From positions 13,875,001-13,939,000 of the forward strand of contig JAPTOF010000002.1 of assembly GCA_028554755.1 (NCBI GenBank): DNA of 64,000 bases. The letters run 5' to 3'. The position numbers and the translations under genes were made by a program. The first letter of the stretch is position 1; the number at the start of each line of letters is the position of its first letter. Below the pieces are notes generated by a model. That model had not been told where the DNA came from and searched no databases. It was given only the letters and a program-made list of their open reading frames with translations. Source of the stretch: Cordia subcordata (lineage: Eukaryota > Streptophyta > Magnoliopsida > Boraginales > Cordiaceae). Shown piece by piece: positions 35,811 through 47,254 of the stretch.

Positions 35811-36010
35811 ATGGTGGAGAAATTGTGCTTGAGGGAGAACTTTTTTGAAAGAATCAATCAACTGTCTATTGAATGTATACGTGAGACCTTGAATGTCTTG
35901 TTTGCAACTTGATCTCTTACAAAGTGGAAATCTATCACTTGTTTTATCCTTGAGTGAAAAATAGGATTGCCATATTGTTATTATAATAAATAAATTCATT
36001 GACATCCTAT
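35811..36010 (-). pseudogene. Copia RNase H C-terminal remnant
   Basis: Minus-strand reading from about 35990 contains CKQDIQGLTYTFNRQLIDSF and KKVLPQAQFLHH, which align with the usual copia closing phrase (V.H..T..QLAD.FTK.LP...F). The hAT insertion cuts it at its downstream side. Confidence 0.7.
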
Positions 36011-36245
36011 TTACAAGCTTAAACTTTAGCTAAGAGGGTAACTCTAACATAGGATTAGAGCCTAGAAATCAAATAGTCTCAAGCTTGAAACTTACCACCC
36101 ATTTAAAAACTTTAAAAATGTTCATGTGTAAGGCTAACAAACAAACTTTAGTTGCACGTGAGAAAGGTGTGTTAATATAATAAATAAATTTACCAATATT
36201 CTTTGTACAAGTTTAAGCTTTTAAATAAGGTAGTAACTCCAACGC
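35985..36245. repeat. Small direct-repeat pair inside the old copia
   Basis: AATAAATAAATT(C/T)A..ACAAG(C/T)TTAA followed by AAG(A/G)(G/T)GGTAACTC-like words occurs at about 35982-36050 and 36178-36242. This suggests a short inserted element, perhaps with its ends duplicated. A related segment is at about 43738-43830. Confidence 0.4.
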
Positions 36246-36600
36246 ACATTGATAGGTTGTGCTAAAATTGTTGCAATATATAGTTGGTGTGGATACGATT
36301 TGACACCTATTTCATGCGACAAATTAACAATTCAATTTAGCTCAGTTACTAATGATGCCACTTCTCAAAATTCAACTACTATTGAGGAGTGGGCAATTGC
36401 TCTTTATTTCTTTGAAGACCAACTAATGGGTATGTTACCAAGATACACAACATATGCTGATGTTGAACTTTTGTTATCTAGGTTGCCTGCCTAATCTGCA
36501 TCTGAAAAAGCTACCAAATTTGAATTCTATCCTTTTTAGCAAACATCAACTCATCTGTTGCTATTTGCTTGATAGTGTCAGACTCTTTTTACTATTGCCA
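36246..36600 (+). other. Unassigned open segment
   Basis: A plus-strand open stretch (36249-36494) reads SVTNDATSQNSTTIEEWAIA and FFEDQLMGMLPRYTTYADVE. The composition looks protein-like, but I do not recognise it, and it lies within the old copia on the opposite strand. It may be foreign sequence carried into the element or chance. Confidence 0.25.
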
Positions 36601-36605
36601 GATGT

Positions 36606-37021
36606 GTAATGGTGGGTTTATTCATGAAATGGGAGAGTTTATTTACAGCAAAAGCAATATCTGGCCAAGCGAAGGGTAAGTATTAGAGTGTACCCATAAA
36701 GCTTCATATTCAATGGGATTTGTTAATGCTATGCCATCATGTAACAGTTAAGGATGTAGTTGTGCCCATTGGAGTTAGCATCTAGCATTCCTTTTTTGGC
36801 CGAATATCATTGAGTAATGGTGGGTTTATTCATGAAATGGGAGAGTTTATTTACAGCAAAAGCAATATCTGGCCAAGTGAATGGTAAGTATTAGAGTGTA
36901 CCCATAAAGCTTCATATTCAATAGGATTTGTTAATGCTATGCCATCATGTAACAGTTAAGGATGTAGTTGTGCCCATTGGAGTTAGCATCTAGCATTCCT
37001 TTTTTGGCCGAATATCATTGA
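36606..37021 (-). repeat. 208-bp tandem duplication in copia reverse transcriptase
   Basis: Units 36606-36813 and 36814-37021 differ at about three bases. On the minus strand each contains, with a frameshift, the reverse transcriptase end phrase (TL-Y-LTLAWPDIAFAVNKL..FMNKP). It is much younger than the element itself, given the near identity. Confidence 0.88.
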
Positions 37022-38102
37022 TTTTCTTGGATTGAGGTAAGAAGAGTCGATGTTGGTGTTTTGACATTATTGATATCCAGTTGCCTAATGTCCCATCTAA
37101 AATATACAGAAATAGTGAGAGTTAGTCTTATTGTAATTGTATAAGAGATAGAAGTGAAATTTAACAAGGTCTCTAATGCAACCTTTTAGCAACTAGGCAT
37201 ACTTTAAAACGATCAAAACTGCCATCAACTTTTCTTTTGATTCAACATACCATTTGCACCCAATTATTTTTTGAGATTGGGATGGTGGAAACAATTCCCG
37301 TCACGTTTTACTAACACATCAAATTTCTCAGACATTGCCTTCCTTCATTGTTTTAAATTTTGTGCCTGGTTATAGGCATTTGGTTCAACATTGTCATTTG
37401 TTTGAGCTTTGAGACAAAGCTTGTTTATTGGTTTGAAGATACCAAATTCAGCCCTTGTTTGCATTTGACGTGTTAGCTCAAGGTTCGTGGGTGTTATGTT
37501 ATTTTGGTTACCATAAGGACCAAGATTGAGTGACCAACTTTTCAAAGGCAAAGTATTAGCTATCTTGTCACTATCATGCATTTTATTTGAATGTGCTGGA
37601 GACTCTATGCATGATGACAGGTGAGTAGGAGGCACCAAATCTGGCTTAGCTTAAGGTGGTGGTTGTTGGAGGTCGTGCAAGATTGGAGATGTTGGTTGAG
37701 GTGTGTGATGCATAGTTGTGTCGAGTTTACGAGAAAGCCTTACATCTAATTTGTTGTCTTATGAGTTTTAGGAAGATTAATGCCTAGAACCACATGCTCT
37801 ACCAAAATTACATGATGTGAAATAAATATTTTTCATGATTGTAGAGGAAAACATTTATATACATAATGCTATGTGGAATAACCAATAAAAATACAAGCAC
37901 TTGATTTAGGTGATAATTTATTTTTGTAAAAGGTTTCAACTAAGGATAACAAGGACATTCAAAAAAGCTAAGTGTTGTATACTTTGGACTAAGATTATAG
38001 AGAATTTTGTATGGACTTTGGTTATTTGAATTTTCTAGTGGCATATGATTCATTAAGAATGTAGCCATTTTCCAAGCAAAAGTCCAAAAATTAGATAGAA
38101 TG
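37022..38102 (-). pseudogene. Copia pol remnant: RT start, linker and integrase end
   Basis: 37345-37638 on the minus strand gives QMQTRAEFGIFKPINKLCLK and EPNAYNQAQNLKQ, the usual link from integrase to reverse transcriptase. 38102-37940 gives FWTFAWKMATFLMNHMPLEN and QSPYKILYNLSPKY, the integrase C-terminal part. Stops separate them. Confidence 0.75.
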
Positions 38103-39833
38103 TGTTGCCCAAAAAATGAATCCAAGAGGAGGGGGGATGAATTGGATTATTAGCACAATTAACAAATTAAAAATCTTAACAATAATCTCAACCAAAATCG
38201 CATGCAACAATCAAGATAAGTGCTTGAAAGTTAAAGAGAGTAGAGTCAAGAATATCAAATACAGCAATTTAGAGTGGTTCGAAATCCCGAGAGCCTATTC
38301 CACTACCTTAGGTCTCCCCTTAGGGTTTTGGAAACTCCACTAGTAAATCGGCTTCTTGCTAAGTACATTATAAAAGTGTAGAACAACGATTACAATCCTT
38401 GCTTCTCCATAAGAACCACAAGTATAACCCTATACTTGAGCATTTCAACCCTTCACTCTTGAGAATGGTTCCTCACATCTATGCTACCCAAGAGTGAAGA
38501 AATTCACTCCCAATATGATAGAAAAGTGTTTGATGTATAATGAACTTCTTATGAGCAACAATACAAAGGTATTTAAACCTTCATATGTTGCTCTAAGTAG
38601 ATAAGCAATTTATAAAGCTCAAGAACTTGTTCTTAAATGCCAATGATATGCAATCAATGAAAATTGCAATAAATAGAGCAAAATTGCAATAGATAAAGTA
38701 TATTGAATGCTAGAGAGTTTAGAAGGATGTTTTGAACAAGTTCTGTTGAGTTTGGAAGAGTAAGATGTGTTTATAAGCCCAAAAAGTAAATCTCCCAACG
38801 GTCAGTTTTTTAAAACAACACAGAGAGACTACCGGAGCACACTACCAGTTGACCCCTTAGGTGTTCTAGTAGTTCCAGAGGCCAAAATGCCTTACCGGAA
38901 CACTTTACCGGTCGACTGCCTGAGTGTTTCGATAGAGCTCTCATACTCTCTGTTTTTGCCGGAAGACACTACCGATTGACCTCTTAAGTGGGCCTGTAGT
39001 TGCGGAAAAAGCTGAAAAGGCTGTTTTAACTTTTTACCAAAAAGTTGGTACATATCAAGTCAACAGTAAAAGTGTTTTTCTGCAAAATTTTGAAGCTCAA
39101 TGCAACTACTTGTGCTTATAATATCATATCACAATAAATGCTAATACTAACCAAGCATCCAAACATTAAATGCAAAGATCAAATTATCACTTAACTTGAT
39201 TTCTTCCAGATTTTGAGCATAAAAGGATTCTACATGCAATAGTGTTATTCTATAGGTATCCACCTTATATAAGAATGCTCATATACCTGTAATGCAAAGC
39301 TTATATACAGGATAATGCACTTTTACTGCAGATTTAATGCTAGTATGGACATATATGCATATACATAAACATGTATATGCACCAAAGTATCAAATACCAA
39401 TGCAATAGAAAAAGCTATGTACATGCAACTCTATAATACTAGAATATGGACTATAAGACTAAACTTTTTACAGGAAAAGACATTTCATGCAAGTGTAAGT
39501 TAAGGAGAAAGATGATCAAGTATAAACAAAAACATAAGCAAAGTTGAATGAGTATGTATACAATGCAATAAGTTATTGAGCTCATTGTATTTGCTTATGT
39601 ACTAAGATCAATATGACAAAAGCTAAGAAATAAGAGCTATACTAAATCTTCAAGAAATCACCACAGAACTTCAATCTTCATGCTCCATGCACCATTCTCT
39701 TTGGTCAAATGCCTTCACCTTACTCAAGCTACTATAACTAGATATACAAGTTACTTAATGGAAGCAATTAACAAAATACAATTATGGCATCATCAAAATA
39801 TAATTATCATGATTAAAACCCATAAGTTCAACA
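38103..39833. mobile_element. Solo LTR nested in the old copia
   Basis: 1,731 bp from TGTTGCCC to GTTCAACA, i.e. TGTTG/CAACA ends. It is flanked by GAATG (38098-38102) and GAATA (39834-39838). The start, with AATGAATCCAAGAGGAGGGG, resembles long copia LTRs of the SIRE/Maximus type. Deleting it with one target copy joins THAS-I to LSNFWTFAWKMA in the integrase frame. It has no coding sequence of its own; the reading frames inside are short. Confidence 0.82.
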
Positions 39834-40740
39834 GAATAGACGCATGAGTTAATAAAGGTAGTGACATCTTTAAAATATGCCTGTGTCTTTGTTTCAAAGA
39901 AACCATTGTGAAGCGTGGAAGAGTTATCAAGTGTTGAATGCCAGACTTTTTAAGATTTCGTTTTAAAGCAGGATATTCTCCTTAATCATTAGAATATAAT
40001 GTTTGAAGATAGTCTTCTCAATCATCAGAATATAATGTTTGAAATGTAGTACCAAAATATTTTTCAACTCAAAGATTGGTTGAACATCTAATTTTCCTTT
40101 TAATGAGTTAAGCCAAATGTATTTACTGTGATGATTCACAAAAATCATGTAATATGTATACTATCAACAAGTTGAATTAGAGCAGGCCCAAATATCAAAA
40201 TAAATTATTGGTAATAGTTTTGTTGAGATAATAGTTGATCCACCAACAAAAAAGTTTGTGATTTTTATTGATTAAACAAGCATTACAAAAATCCAGCATA
40301 GATTAGATAAAGGAAGAGACTTATTTGAAATAAGTTTCCTAAGCGACGCAGAATTCAAATGACCAAGGCAAGAGTTCCAATATTGAAGAGATATACGAAT
40401 TGCAGAAAAGGCATTGATGATGGTTTGGTGCTTGACCATTCATAGAGAAAGCCTTTTTGTCAAGCCTTTGACAAGTAGTATTCTCATTCTTAAATCCTTT
40501 ACAAGAAAAAAGTTTAGGAAAAATTTTTACAGAGGTTAAATTTTGTTAACAAAATTGCAAAACAAACAATGAGTTCTTTTGCATATCAAGAGTATAAAGA
40601 ACATTATCAAGTTTGAATGAAATATTTAGAGTTTTAAGAGTGGTATTACCAATGTACATTATGGGAATATTAGATGCATCACCAATGAGCATACCATTTA
40701 GACCACCATAATTAGCCATGATATTCAAAATTTACAAACC
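39834..40740 (-). pseudogene. Copia integrase and protease-side remnant
   Basis: Minus strand, right to left: 40728-40546 MLIGDASNIPIMYIGNTTLK and LDNVLYTLDMQKNSLFVLQF (region between protease and integrase); about 40450-40250 GAG-pre-integrase DFCNACLINKNHKLF; 40190-39963 integrase core ending SLKGKLDVQPIFELK; and about 39920-39834 HRHILKMSLPLLTHAS. Several frameshifts. Confidence 0.75.
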
Positions 40741-41875
40741 AGAAGCCATGTGATGTGATGGCCCAAAATCCATAATCTAATTATCATTCAAATGATTCGC
40801 ACCTTTATTAACATAATTTATCTGAGATTCAAAGTAAGAGAGTGGTCAAGCAAGGCAATTTTTGGTCATATGACCAGACCTTTTACACAATTGACATTTA
40901 ACATATTGTTGAGATGATTTGTTGTTGAAGTTTGAAGTGCGATTAACTTGATTACTAGAGAAGGTGCCCCACTGAGAGAACTTCCTTATTCGTGTACCAT
41001 TTACCTTGTTGTTGGAAATTGTTCCATCTATTTGAGTATCCTCACCCTCGATTTTGAGCATTGGATTGTTGACAGTCACAATAGTTGAGTCTTTGCATTG
41101 GTCCTCCAGGAGTATATCGGACTCATGATCGAGTAGCTTGTCCATCAAATCTTCTAAGGTAAAGGGTGAATGTTTCGCTCAAATAGTTGTTGTGATTTCC
41201 TTGTGATCATTGCTAAGACTAGATTAAACAACCACGATAAGTTCATTGTTTGCTACTAGAGACCCGATAAGGGCTAGTTCATCGGAGAAGGATTTGATTA
41301 TTCGAATATACTCATCAATAGTTTGATGTCCTTTGCTAGAATGTAGCAATTTATTTTGCAATCCATAAATCCTAGATCGAGACATATCAGCATAGGAACT
41401 AGCCAACTTACTCCATGCATCCGTTGTTGTTGAAAGCCATAATAACCAGAGGTGCAATGTTGGCACCCACAGAAGCCAAAATAGCATGGCGAAGGAGATT
41501 ATCTTGACAAAGTTATGGTTTGAAGTCAGGATACAACTCTTGCTGTTGTAATATTAGGTACTAGGCAAGGGAGGCTACCATCAACATGGCCCATTAGATC
41601 ATAGACATGTAGCAAGGTAAGGAATTGTGCACGCCAGGTAGAATAAATTACCACCTGTTAATTTTAGTGAAAGTTGAGCAGCAACATTGATAGCAACAAT
41701 AGAAGGTGACAATGATGATCCACTTAGAACAAGAGCAGCATCAATGGTTGCAACATTGGTTGATGTTGTGGGTGATGTGTACTAGGAGAAGATTTTGAGG
41801 TAGCAAAAAAATTGGTCAAAGCATAGTGGGTAGAGAAAAAATTGTAGGATCTTAATGCTTGTTCTGGCAAGACAT
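40741..41875 (-). pseudogene. Copia gag remnant
   Basis: Minus strand: around 41690-41560 WRAQFLTLLHVYDLMGHVDG, then 41487-41224 SYADMSRSRIYGLQNKLLHS and IDEYIRIIKSFSDELALIG (UBN2-type gag), then 41148-40846 with the zinc knuckle C-QL-C-KRSG-H-MTKN-C. Broken by stops between the pieces. Confidence 0.78.
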
Positions 41876-42086
41876 TGTGGTACTATGTAGATTCTCAACC
41901 CAAAAAGTTTTGTGAAAAGACTTGACCCATTTCATCGTACAACGAGGTAGAAATACACTTAGCTGGAGCATAAGATCTGCATGAGCTTCAAGTACATGCA
42001 TAAAAAATACGTTACGTAATATGCGATTAGGATGAGTGTGAGCCATAATTTTCTCAAGCATAATCTACAAAGTTTCCCTTATCACA
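41876..42086 (-). repeat. 5' LTR of the old copia element
   Basis: The right-hand partner of 35148-35366, ending TTATCACA at 42086 (minus-strand LTR start TGTGATAA). A degenerate tRNA primer region may follow at 41850-41875, but it is too diverged to name. Confidence 0.75.
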
Positions 42087-42145
42087 TTATGCTCTATTAA
42101 TCACATCCATATTCCAAGTTGTGCAAATATAGTTGCTCAAAAGAT

Positions 42146-42760
42146 TCAATCTAATTTTCTCACACATATATAATTTGTTCTTAATATAAAAAATAATGCG
42201 ATCGAAAACTTGTTTTGCAATAGCAACTCTATTGTCATGACAATGGTTTTTTGCTCCTTCCAAAAATGAAAAATATATATTCCTAAGAAAAGTTTAACCA
42301 CCATTATGTAAAAACTGCTTCTCATACTGTGTTGGATTGACCAATTCTTGATATCATCCCAAGAACCAAGATTGTTTGGGCCAAGCACTTTGTTCCACCC
42401 CAATCTCCACAATCTAGTAGTAAAGAGGTAATTAAAGAAAAGATGTTCTTTGTCTTCCATGCAACAGTAACACAATGTTAAAGGTAAAGTTCAATTCTAG
42501 GAATTTCGCTTCGGTGGATAATCTATCTTGCCATAAAAGCAATGCATAAAAGGCATGTTTTAGTGTTGATGTTTGAACCAAACCAGTTGATGCCAATCAA
42601 CCATTGGATAGGGAGTTTGAGAGATTTTCCAAGGAGCTTTAGGAGTGTAAATTCCATTAGACGAGTTCATCCACACCACTCGATCTCTTCTAGAAGCATT
42701 TGGCATCATATCTCCAAGTGTTTCCCTAATGATAGAAAACATGAAAGGTTAATGTGCCAA
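42146..42760 (-). pseudogene. LINE-type ORF2 C-terminal remnant, minus strand
   Basis: Reading right to left, 42742-42560 gives SRRDRVVWMNSSNGIYTPKA and DWHQLVWFKH, then a bridging piece with LLWQDRLSTEAK, then 42475-42146 with CYCCMEDKEHLFFNYLFTTR and LWRLGWNKVLG. This is the zf-RVT (zinc-binding, reverse-transcriptase-associated) domain of plant LINE-like sequences. Only the C-terminal part is present, in at least three frames. Confidence 0.75.
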
Positions 42761-42879
42761 TTCCAGTTATTATTCAAGATGTTCTCGTAAACTAAGAGAA
42801 TCAAATGATTTAGCAAATGAATAGTCCATGATAAGGTATAAATCAAGTAAACAATATTAATCCAATTCATAGAATTGAC

Positions 42880-43000
42880 TTCAAAAAAAGAATGGGGTTC
42901 AATCCTATGGGGTGGGCTTCACCCCTCAAATCAATATTTAATATATGAAATCCGATCCATATATATAGATAGATAGGTAGATATACATATACATATACAT

Positions 43001-43075
<75 letters not shown>

Positions 43076-43410
43076 GGGATAGGGGGAGGGAAGAGAGGGA
43101 CATAAGTATAGAAGTGCAATAATTAATGTGTAGTTCATGGGTTACCTTCTTAGAAACTTATTGTGACTATTTGTAGTAGCATGGAGAATTACCTTCTAGA
43201 TTTTTATAGTCTTTCAGAGTGAGAAGAGGGGCCGGGAGATAGAACGGCCAACAGGTGGAGTTGTACTTACATAAAGGGAACTTCCATCTTTCTTGGACCA
43301 AACTCAGATATTATGCTTGAATTTTGTAGGGTCTTACCAAACAATTTAGATCTAGTTAAGATATTAATTGAATGCTTCAATTTGGGAAATATTCCACATC
43401 AGTAACCCCC
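42880..43410. repeat. Direct repeat, copy 1, with microsatellite expansion
   Basis: Shares TCAAATCAATATTTA(A/G)T, GTATGAAATCC-like words, (G/A)TTCATGGGTTACC and CGAATTTTG(T/C)A.. with 43985-44335 in the same order. A compound CATA/AT/AG repeat (about 42957-43072) has enlarged it. Confidence 0.65.
42957..43072. repeat. Compound (ATAC)n(AT)n(AG)n microsatellite
   Basis: CATATA-type units, then about 14 AT pairs, then about 16 AG pairs. Several overlapping poly-Ser/Leu frames on the minus strand are artefacts of this. Confidence 0.95.
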
Positions 43411-43984
43411 CAAGTTTTAGTTAAGTCAAGTGAACCAAGTAGTCCTAACCCTGGAATCTAATAAGAGCGTGACCTATCATGTGCCAGTTGTCGAGCATGT
43501 TTTTCTGTATGCCATTGTTTGAGTCATTTGTGACTCAATGCATTGTTCCATTTCTCTAGTACAACACTATGTGTTATTTAGGCCAATTTTGAATTTCTTG
43601 CTAGGTTGCTCTATACATAATGAAATTTCAATTCATTTCTCACTTTTTCACACTCTTAGCCATCTCGATAACAATGCAACCCAATAAGGCTAGGCAATAC
43701 CGAAAAGCCCACTTGTACCATCCATGTAATTCATTTGTTAAGAATAATAAATAAATATAATAAGACTATCTCTATAAAATTAAGCTAGATGAGGTAGTAA
43801 CTTATCATTGTAATAGGGCTCAAGTCATGAGTTCAAGTCCGAGTCAACACTTAATGGCAAATCCCAAAAGAAACTAGGTACAAACATACCTTAATATTTG
43901 ACCCTATTAAGAAGTGATTAAAGGACTTCTAATAGAAAAAAAATTAGGTAAGCGAATATTCGCCTAATCCAGAATCCTGAATTG
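43411..43984. other. DNA between the direct repeats
   Basis: No coding sequence seen. A SINE-like word, GAGTTCAAGTCCGAG, is at about 43830. If the flanking repeats are LTRs this would be the internal region of a small non-autonomous element, but no primer site or polypurine tract is evident. Confidence 0.35.
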
Positions 43985-44335
43985 ACTAAGAAAACATAGG
44001 ACTGGATCTTGTGGATAGGTTTCTATACTCAAATCAATATTTAGTGTATGAAATCCAATCCAGACAAGTGTTGGAGAACTACAAATATAGTTATGAAAGG
44101 GGAATTAATATGTAATTCATGGGTTACCCAATCTTGCTAAACTATTTAGAGTGGTGGTCGAGAATTGCTCTCGAACTTTTGAGCCCTTAAAATGCATGGA
44201 AAAAAATTCCGTCTTTTCCGAACTAGATCAAAATATTAGGCTCGAATTTTGCAAGGGCGTCATCGTACAATTTAGATTGGGTCTAGATTTTAATTTGAGT
44301 TTCGAGTGGGAAAATTATCCCACATCATCATTAGT
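43985..44335. repeat. Direct repeat, copy 2
   Basis: Diverged partner of 42880-43410, lacking the microsatellite and some interior sequence. Confidence 0.65.
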
Positions 44336-47254
44336 CATCTAATTTAACAATGCAAGATCTCAGAAAAGAATGAGAGATTCTGTCCAAAACATTTTTCATT
44401 CATTTATGTGACGTCACTCGTTTATCTTTGAATGCAAGATTGGAACGTTTGAAAGTAGCGGCGACAACTACGTTGTCACCTAACTAATACCGGGGTCACC
44501 CAAAAATGGTAATGGCCTATCAAGTCTAGAATTTGACCCAAGCCACAATATTATTTTAATAATTGTTATTTGGTATATTTAGAAAAATTGATTAGATTTC
44601 TTCGTGTCTGACAGGGATGAAGCTACTCTTTTTACAGGGAGGTCATATGACTATAATTCATTTTAAATTTTGTAAATAATTCCTTTATTAAAATTAATTT
44701 ATTTATATGACCATATAATTCACTTTAAATTAATAAATAACCCCCTTATTTGTTGCTATGGTCATGTGGAGATGGTATTTTTATGTTTGATAGGAATTTT
44801 TAAATTATCATTCTACTAGTTTACCGTAAATAAAAATTTTAGCTCTGTAGTTAGTAAGTTTAACCTAATGACACGTTAGATGAAATAAAAATTCTATATT
44901 GACAATCAATTGAACTTCTAATTATCGTTTTGGTGGTTTGGCAAAATCATATCACACATTTAAGTATATGTTGGTAAAAGAGAGGCAATGAGCTATCAAT
45001 GACATAGAAGAGGTATCCAAAACAAATAAAAGTTGGGTAGGCTGCCCCCAACTATAACGTTGCAATCGTTATATACAAACTATCACAAGTAAGATCTTCT
45101 ATGAAATATTGGTTCAAGTTCGATCTCCACATTTAATGATTCATAACATCGTCATAACTGCACCATTATTTCACTACTATTAATCGCACTCATAATACGA
45201 CAACGTTATTTAAGATCATTAGTATCGCATGCAATTGGGATAAAACAGTACAATTGCTATACACCGTAGAACTTAAAGTGTCCATGTAGTGGACTATACA
45301 AAAATATAAGGTTAATTCTTCCACAGGTCCCTAACTATGACACACGTGACATTTTAGTTTTCAAATTACTAGCAAATTGAGTTCTTTTTATCACTGAACT
45401 ATCAATTGTGAAACACCATTAGTCTGTTTAACTAATTTTTTCATCCAAAAACCATTTTCAGATAAGAGATTTTTGGCCTCAAAAGCTTTACCAATTGAGA
45501 GAGATCAATGAACGACTTACAATTTGGAAGGCAACAGCATACCTTCTGACATGACAAAAAGCAAGCATCACTTATCAATAAAAGAGATGAAAGGGCTTAA
45601 AACTCTTCCACATCAGTTGCTTATATATGCTGAAGTCAATGAGGAAGAGAGTCTGAACAGAAAGCATGCCAAAACTTCTATGAGATTTGATCATAGGGGG
45701 CCTAATTGAAACCTCCATCCCAACGTAAAATCTTGAAGCAACTCTTCTTCTAGGGTAAGTATTGAAAACGACAATTAACAACCCTATACGGACAAGCGCT
45801 ATTCTTTACATGAATGACAATCCAAATAGGCCTATAGTATTTGAACATTTCAATGTATAGATAAATGATGGAGTCGATGTGAATATTTTCAGATTTGGTG
45901 CATACTAATAAAATTCTTTACTTCCCTAGAAAACGAAGAATTCTAACAACAAAAAGAAGCAAGAAGATGAAAGGATCATCAAGAACCACCCAAGCAACAA
46001 GAGCTTTCAAGAGTACAAAGCAGGGGAAAAAAAAAAAGAAAAAAGAAAAAGAGCTTTCAAAAGTAGATCACACCGCAACAAAATACTTGTAGCTTTTGAA
46101 TGTCATCCATAGACGTGAACTTGTCACACCCTAAAAGAATAAACAAATCTTGACTCATTCACACATTAATTTTATTTTCTACCCAAAAATTGAAAAAACA
46201 GAAAAGGTCATGATCAACCTAACAACTGGCAGCACTGTAAGTGCTTAAGACGAATTCGACACAGTTAAGGGAACCTGCAAAGTTTATCTTCTTCATTTTC
46301 CTCCTTAAATAAATGAAAAGCCCCCTTGAAATAGAAAACAAAAAAGGTCACATTCATTTGTGTGACTTTACTTGCACTCATAATAATAACAATAATATCT
46401 GATTCCACTTAAATCATCACAAGCAAGGTTATGATTAACATTAAGTTCAAAGTCTAATTTATCCAAAAAAAAACATAAAACTAACTAAAGGTTTATCCCA
46501 TTAGGTGGCGTTGTCTAAATGGGTAATCAGCTCCTGCTTCTAATTTTTGTTTTTTCAAAAACGATTGTTTTCTTTATTTAAACTCGTGACCTTTAGATCA
46601 GGTGGTATCAACTTTACCATTGCACCTAGACACAATTAAATTTTAATTATTTATCTTAAATGCACAGAGGGAAAAACCAAAAAGAGACAATTTTTGCACA
46701 TTAAACACAATGGGAACTAACACACATGTAACCAAAATAACATAAAATAATTTATACACACCCATATGTATCAAAAGTAGGAAATTAACATGAAATTACA
46801 CAAAAATCGATGTAAAAAAGAATGATATAGAATCCATAACATTACAAATTAAAACAAAAGAACAGTCTAAAAGTCTTTTTCTCCTTAAATTTTTTTCACC
46901 ATTCATGTACAAAATAAACCCTAGAAAAATAAACCAGTGATAAACTATACCCTCTATTTTTCTCCACAAAACACTGGCCCCTTTTTTTCTTTTTTCTTTC
47001 CTTCCATATCATCTCCCAAAATGTACATGTAGGAAAAGAAAAATTACATTTATGTTGATGTATTTTCGGGAAAAATAAATTTTTTTTTTCAAAAAAGAAA
47101 ATCCTAAAAGCTTACCTTCATTTTCCCCCCTCAATTGCCCTTGAAGTTTTCGCTAATTTCTTTACTTGCCATACATTTACGTTAATTTGTTCACTACCCC
47201 TTGAAGTTTTTCATAATTACTCTTTTGCCCATAAAATTTTTTTAATTAATTTTC
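44336..47254. other. Intergenic DNA, no gene seen
   Basis: The open frame at 45524-45709 (plus strand) and others nearby resemble no family I know. The segment 46020-46055 is purine-rich low complexity. 46680-47254 may include the 3' UTR of the VQ gene on the minus strand, but no clear polyadenylation signal was seen. Confidence 0.45.

Larger units (their letters stand above)
35148..42086 (-). mobile_element. Old, nested minus-strand copia retrotransposon
   Basis: Direct repeats at the two ends (35148-35366 and 41876-42086) are diverged LTRs. Between them, read right to left, are gag (THLWLLWLS..YGLQNKLLHS), a zinc knuckle, a protease-side remnant, GAG-pre-integrase (DFCNACLINKNHKLF), integrase (FVNHHSKYIWLNSLKGK), the pol linker, reverse transcriptase and RNase H (DQLADIF-like end, VLPQAQFLHH). 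Stops and frameshifts are everywhere. It contains a 399-bp hAT element, a 208-bp tandem duplication and a 1,731-bp solo LTR. The strand and domain order are clear; the outer ends are good to a few bases at the inner edge only. Confidence 0.88.

Noticed and set aside
36249..36494. Plus-strand 81-codon frame as a gene
   Set aside because: It lies inside a decayed minus-strand copia element and has no known motif; kept only as an unassigned segment.
43411..43984. tRNA gene at GAGTTCAAGTCC
   Set aside because: Only a B-box-like word is present; no cloverleaf can be drawn.
45524..46092. Open frames possibly forming a gene
   Set aside because: No splice-consistent extension, no recognisable domain, and lysine-rich low complexity in the second half.
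46500..46630. tRNA or SINE on the minus strand near GACCTTTAGATCAGG
   Set aside because: Words recall SINE heads, but neither the arms nor a tail could be defined.
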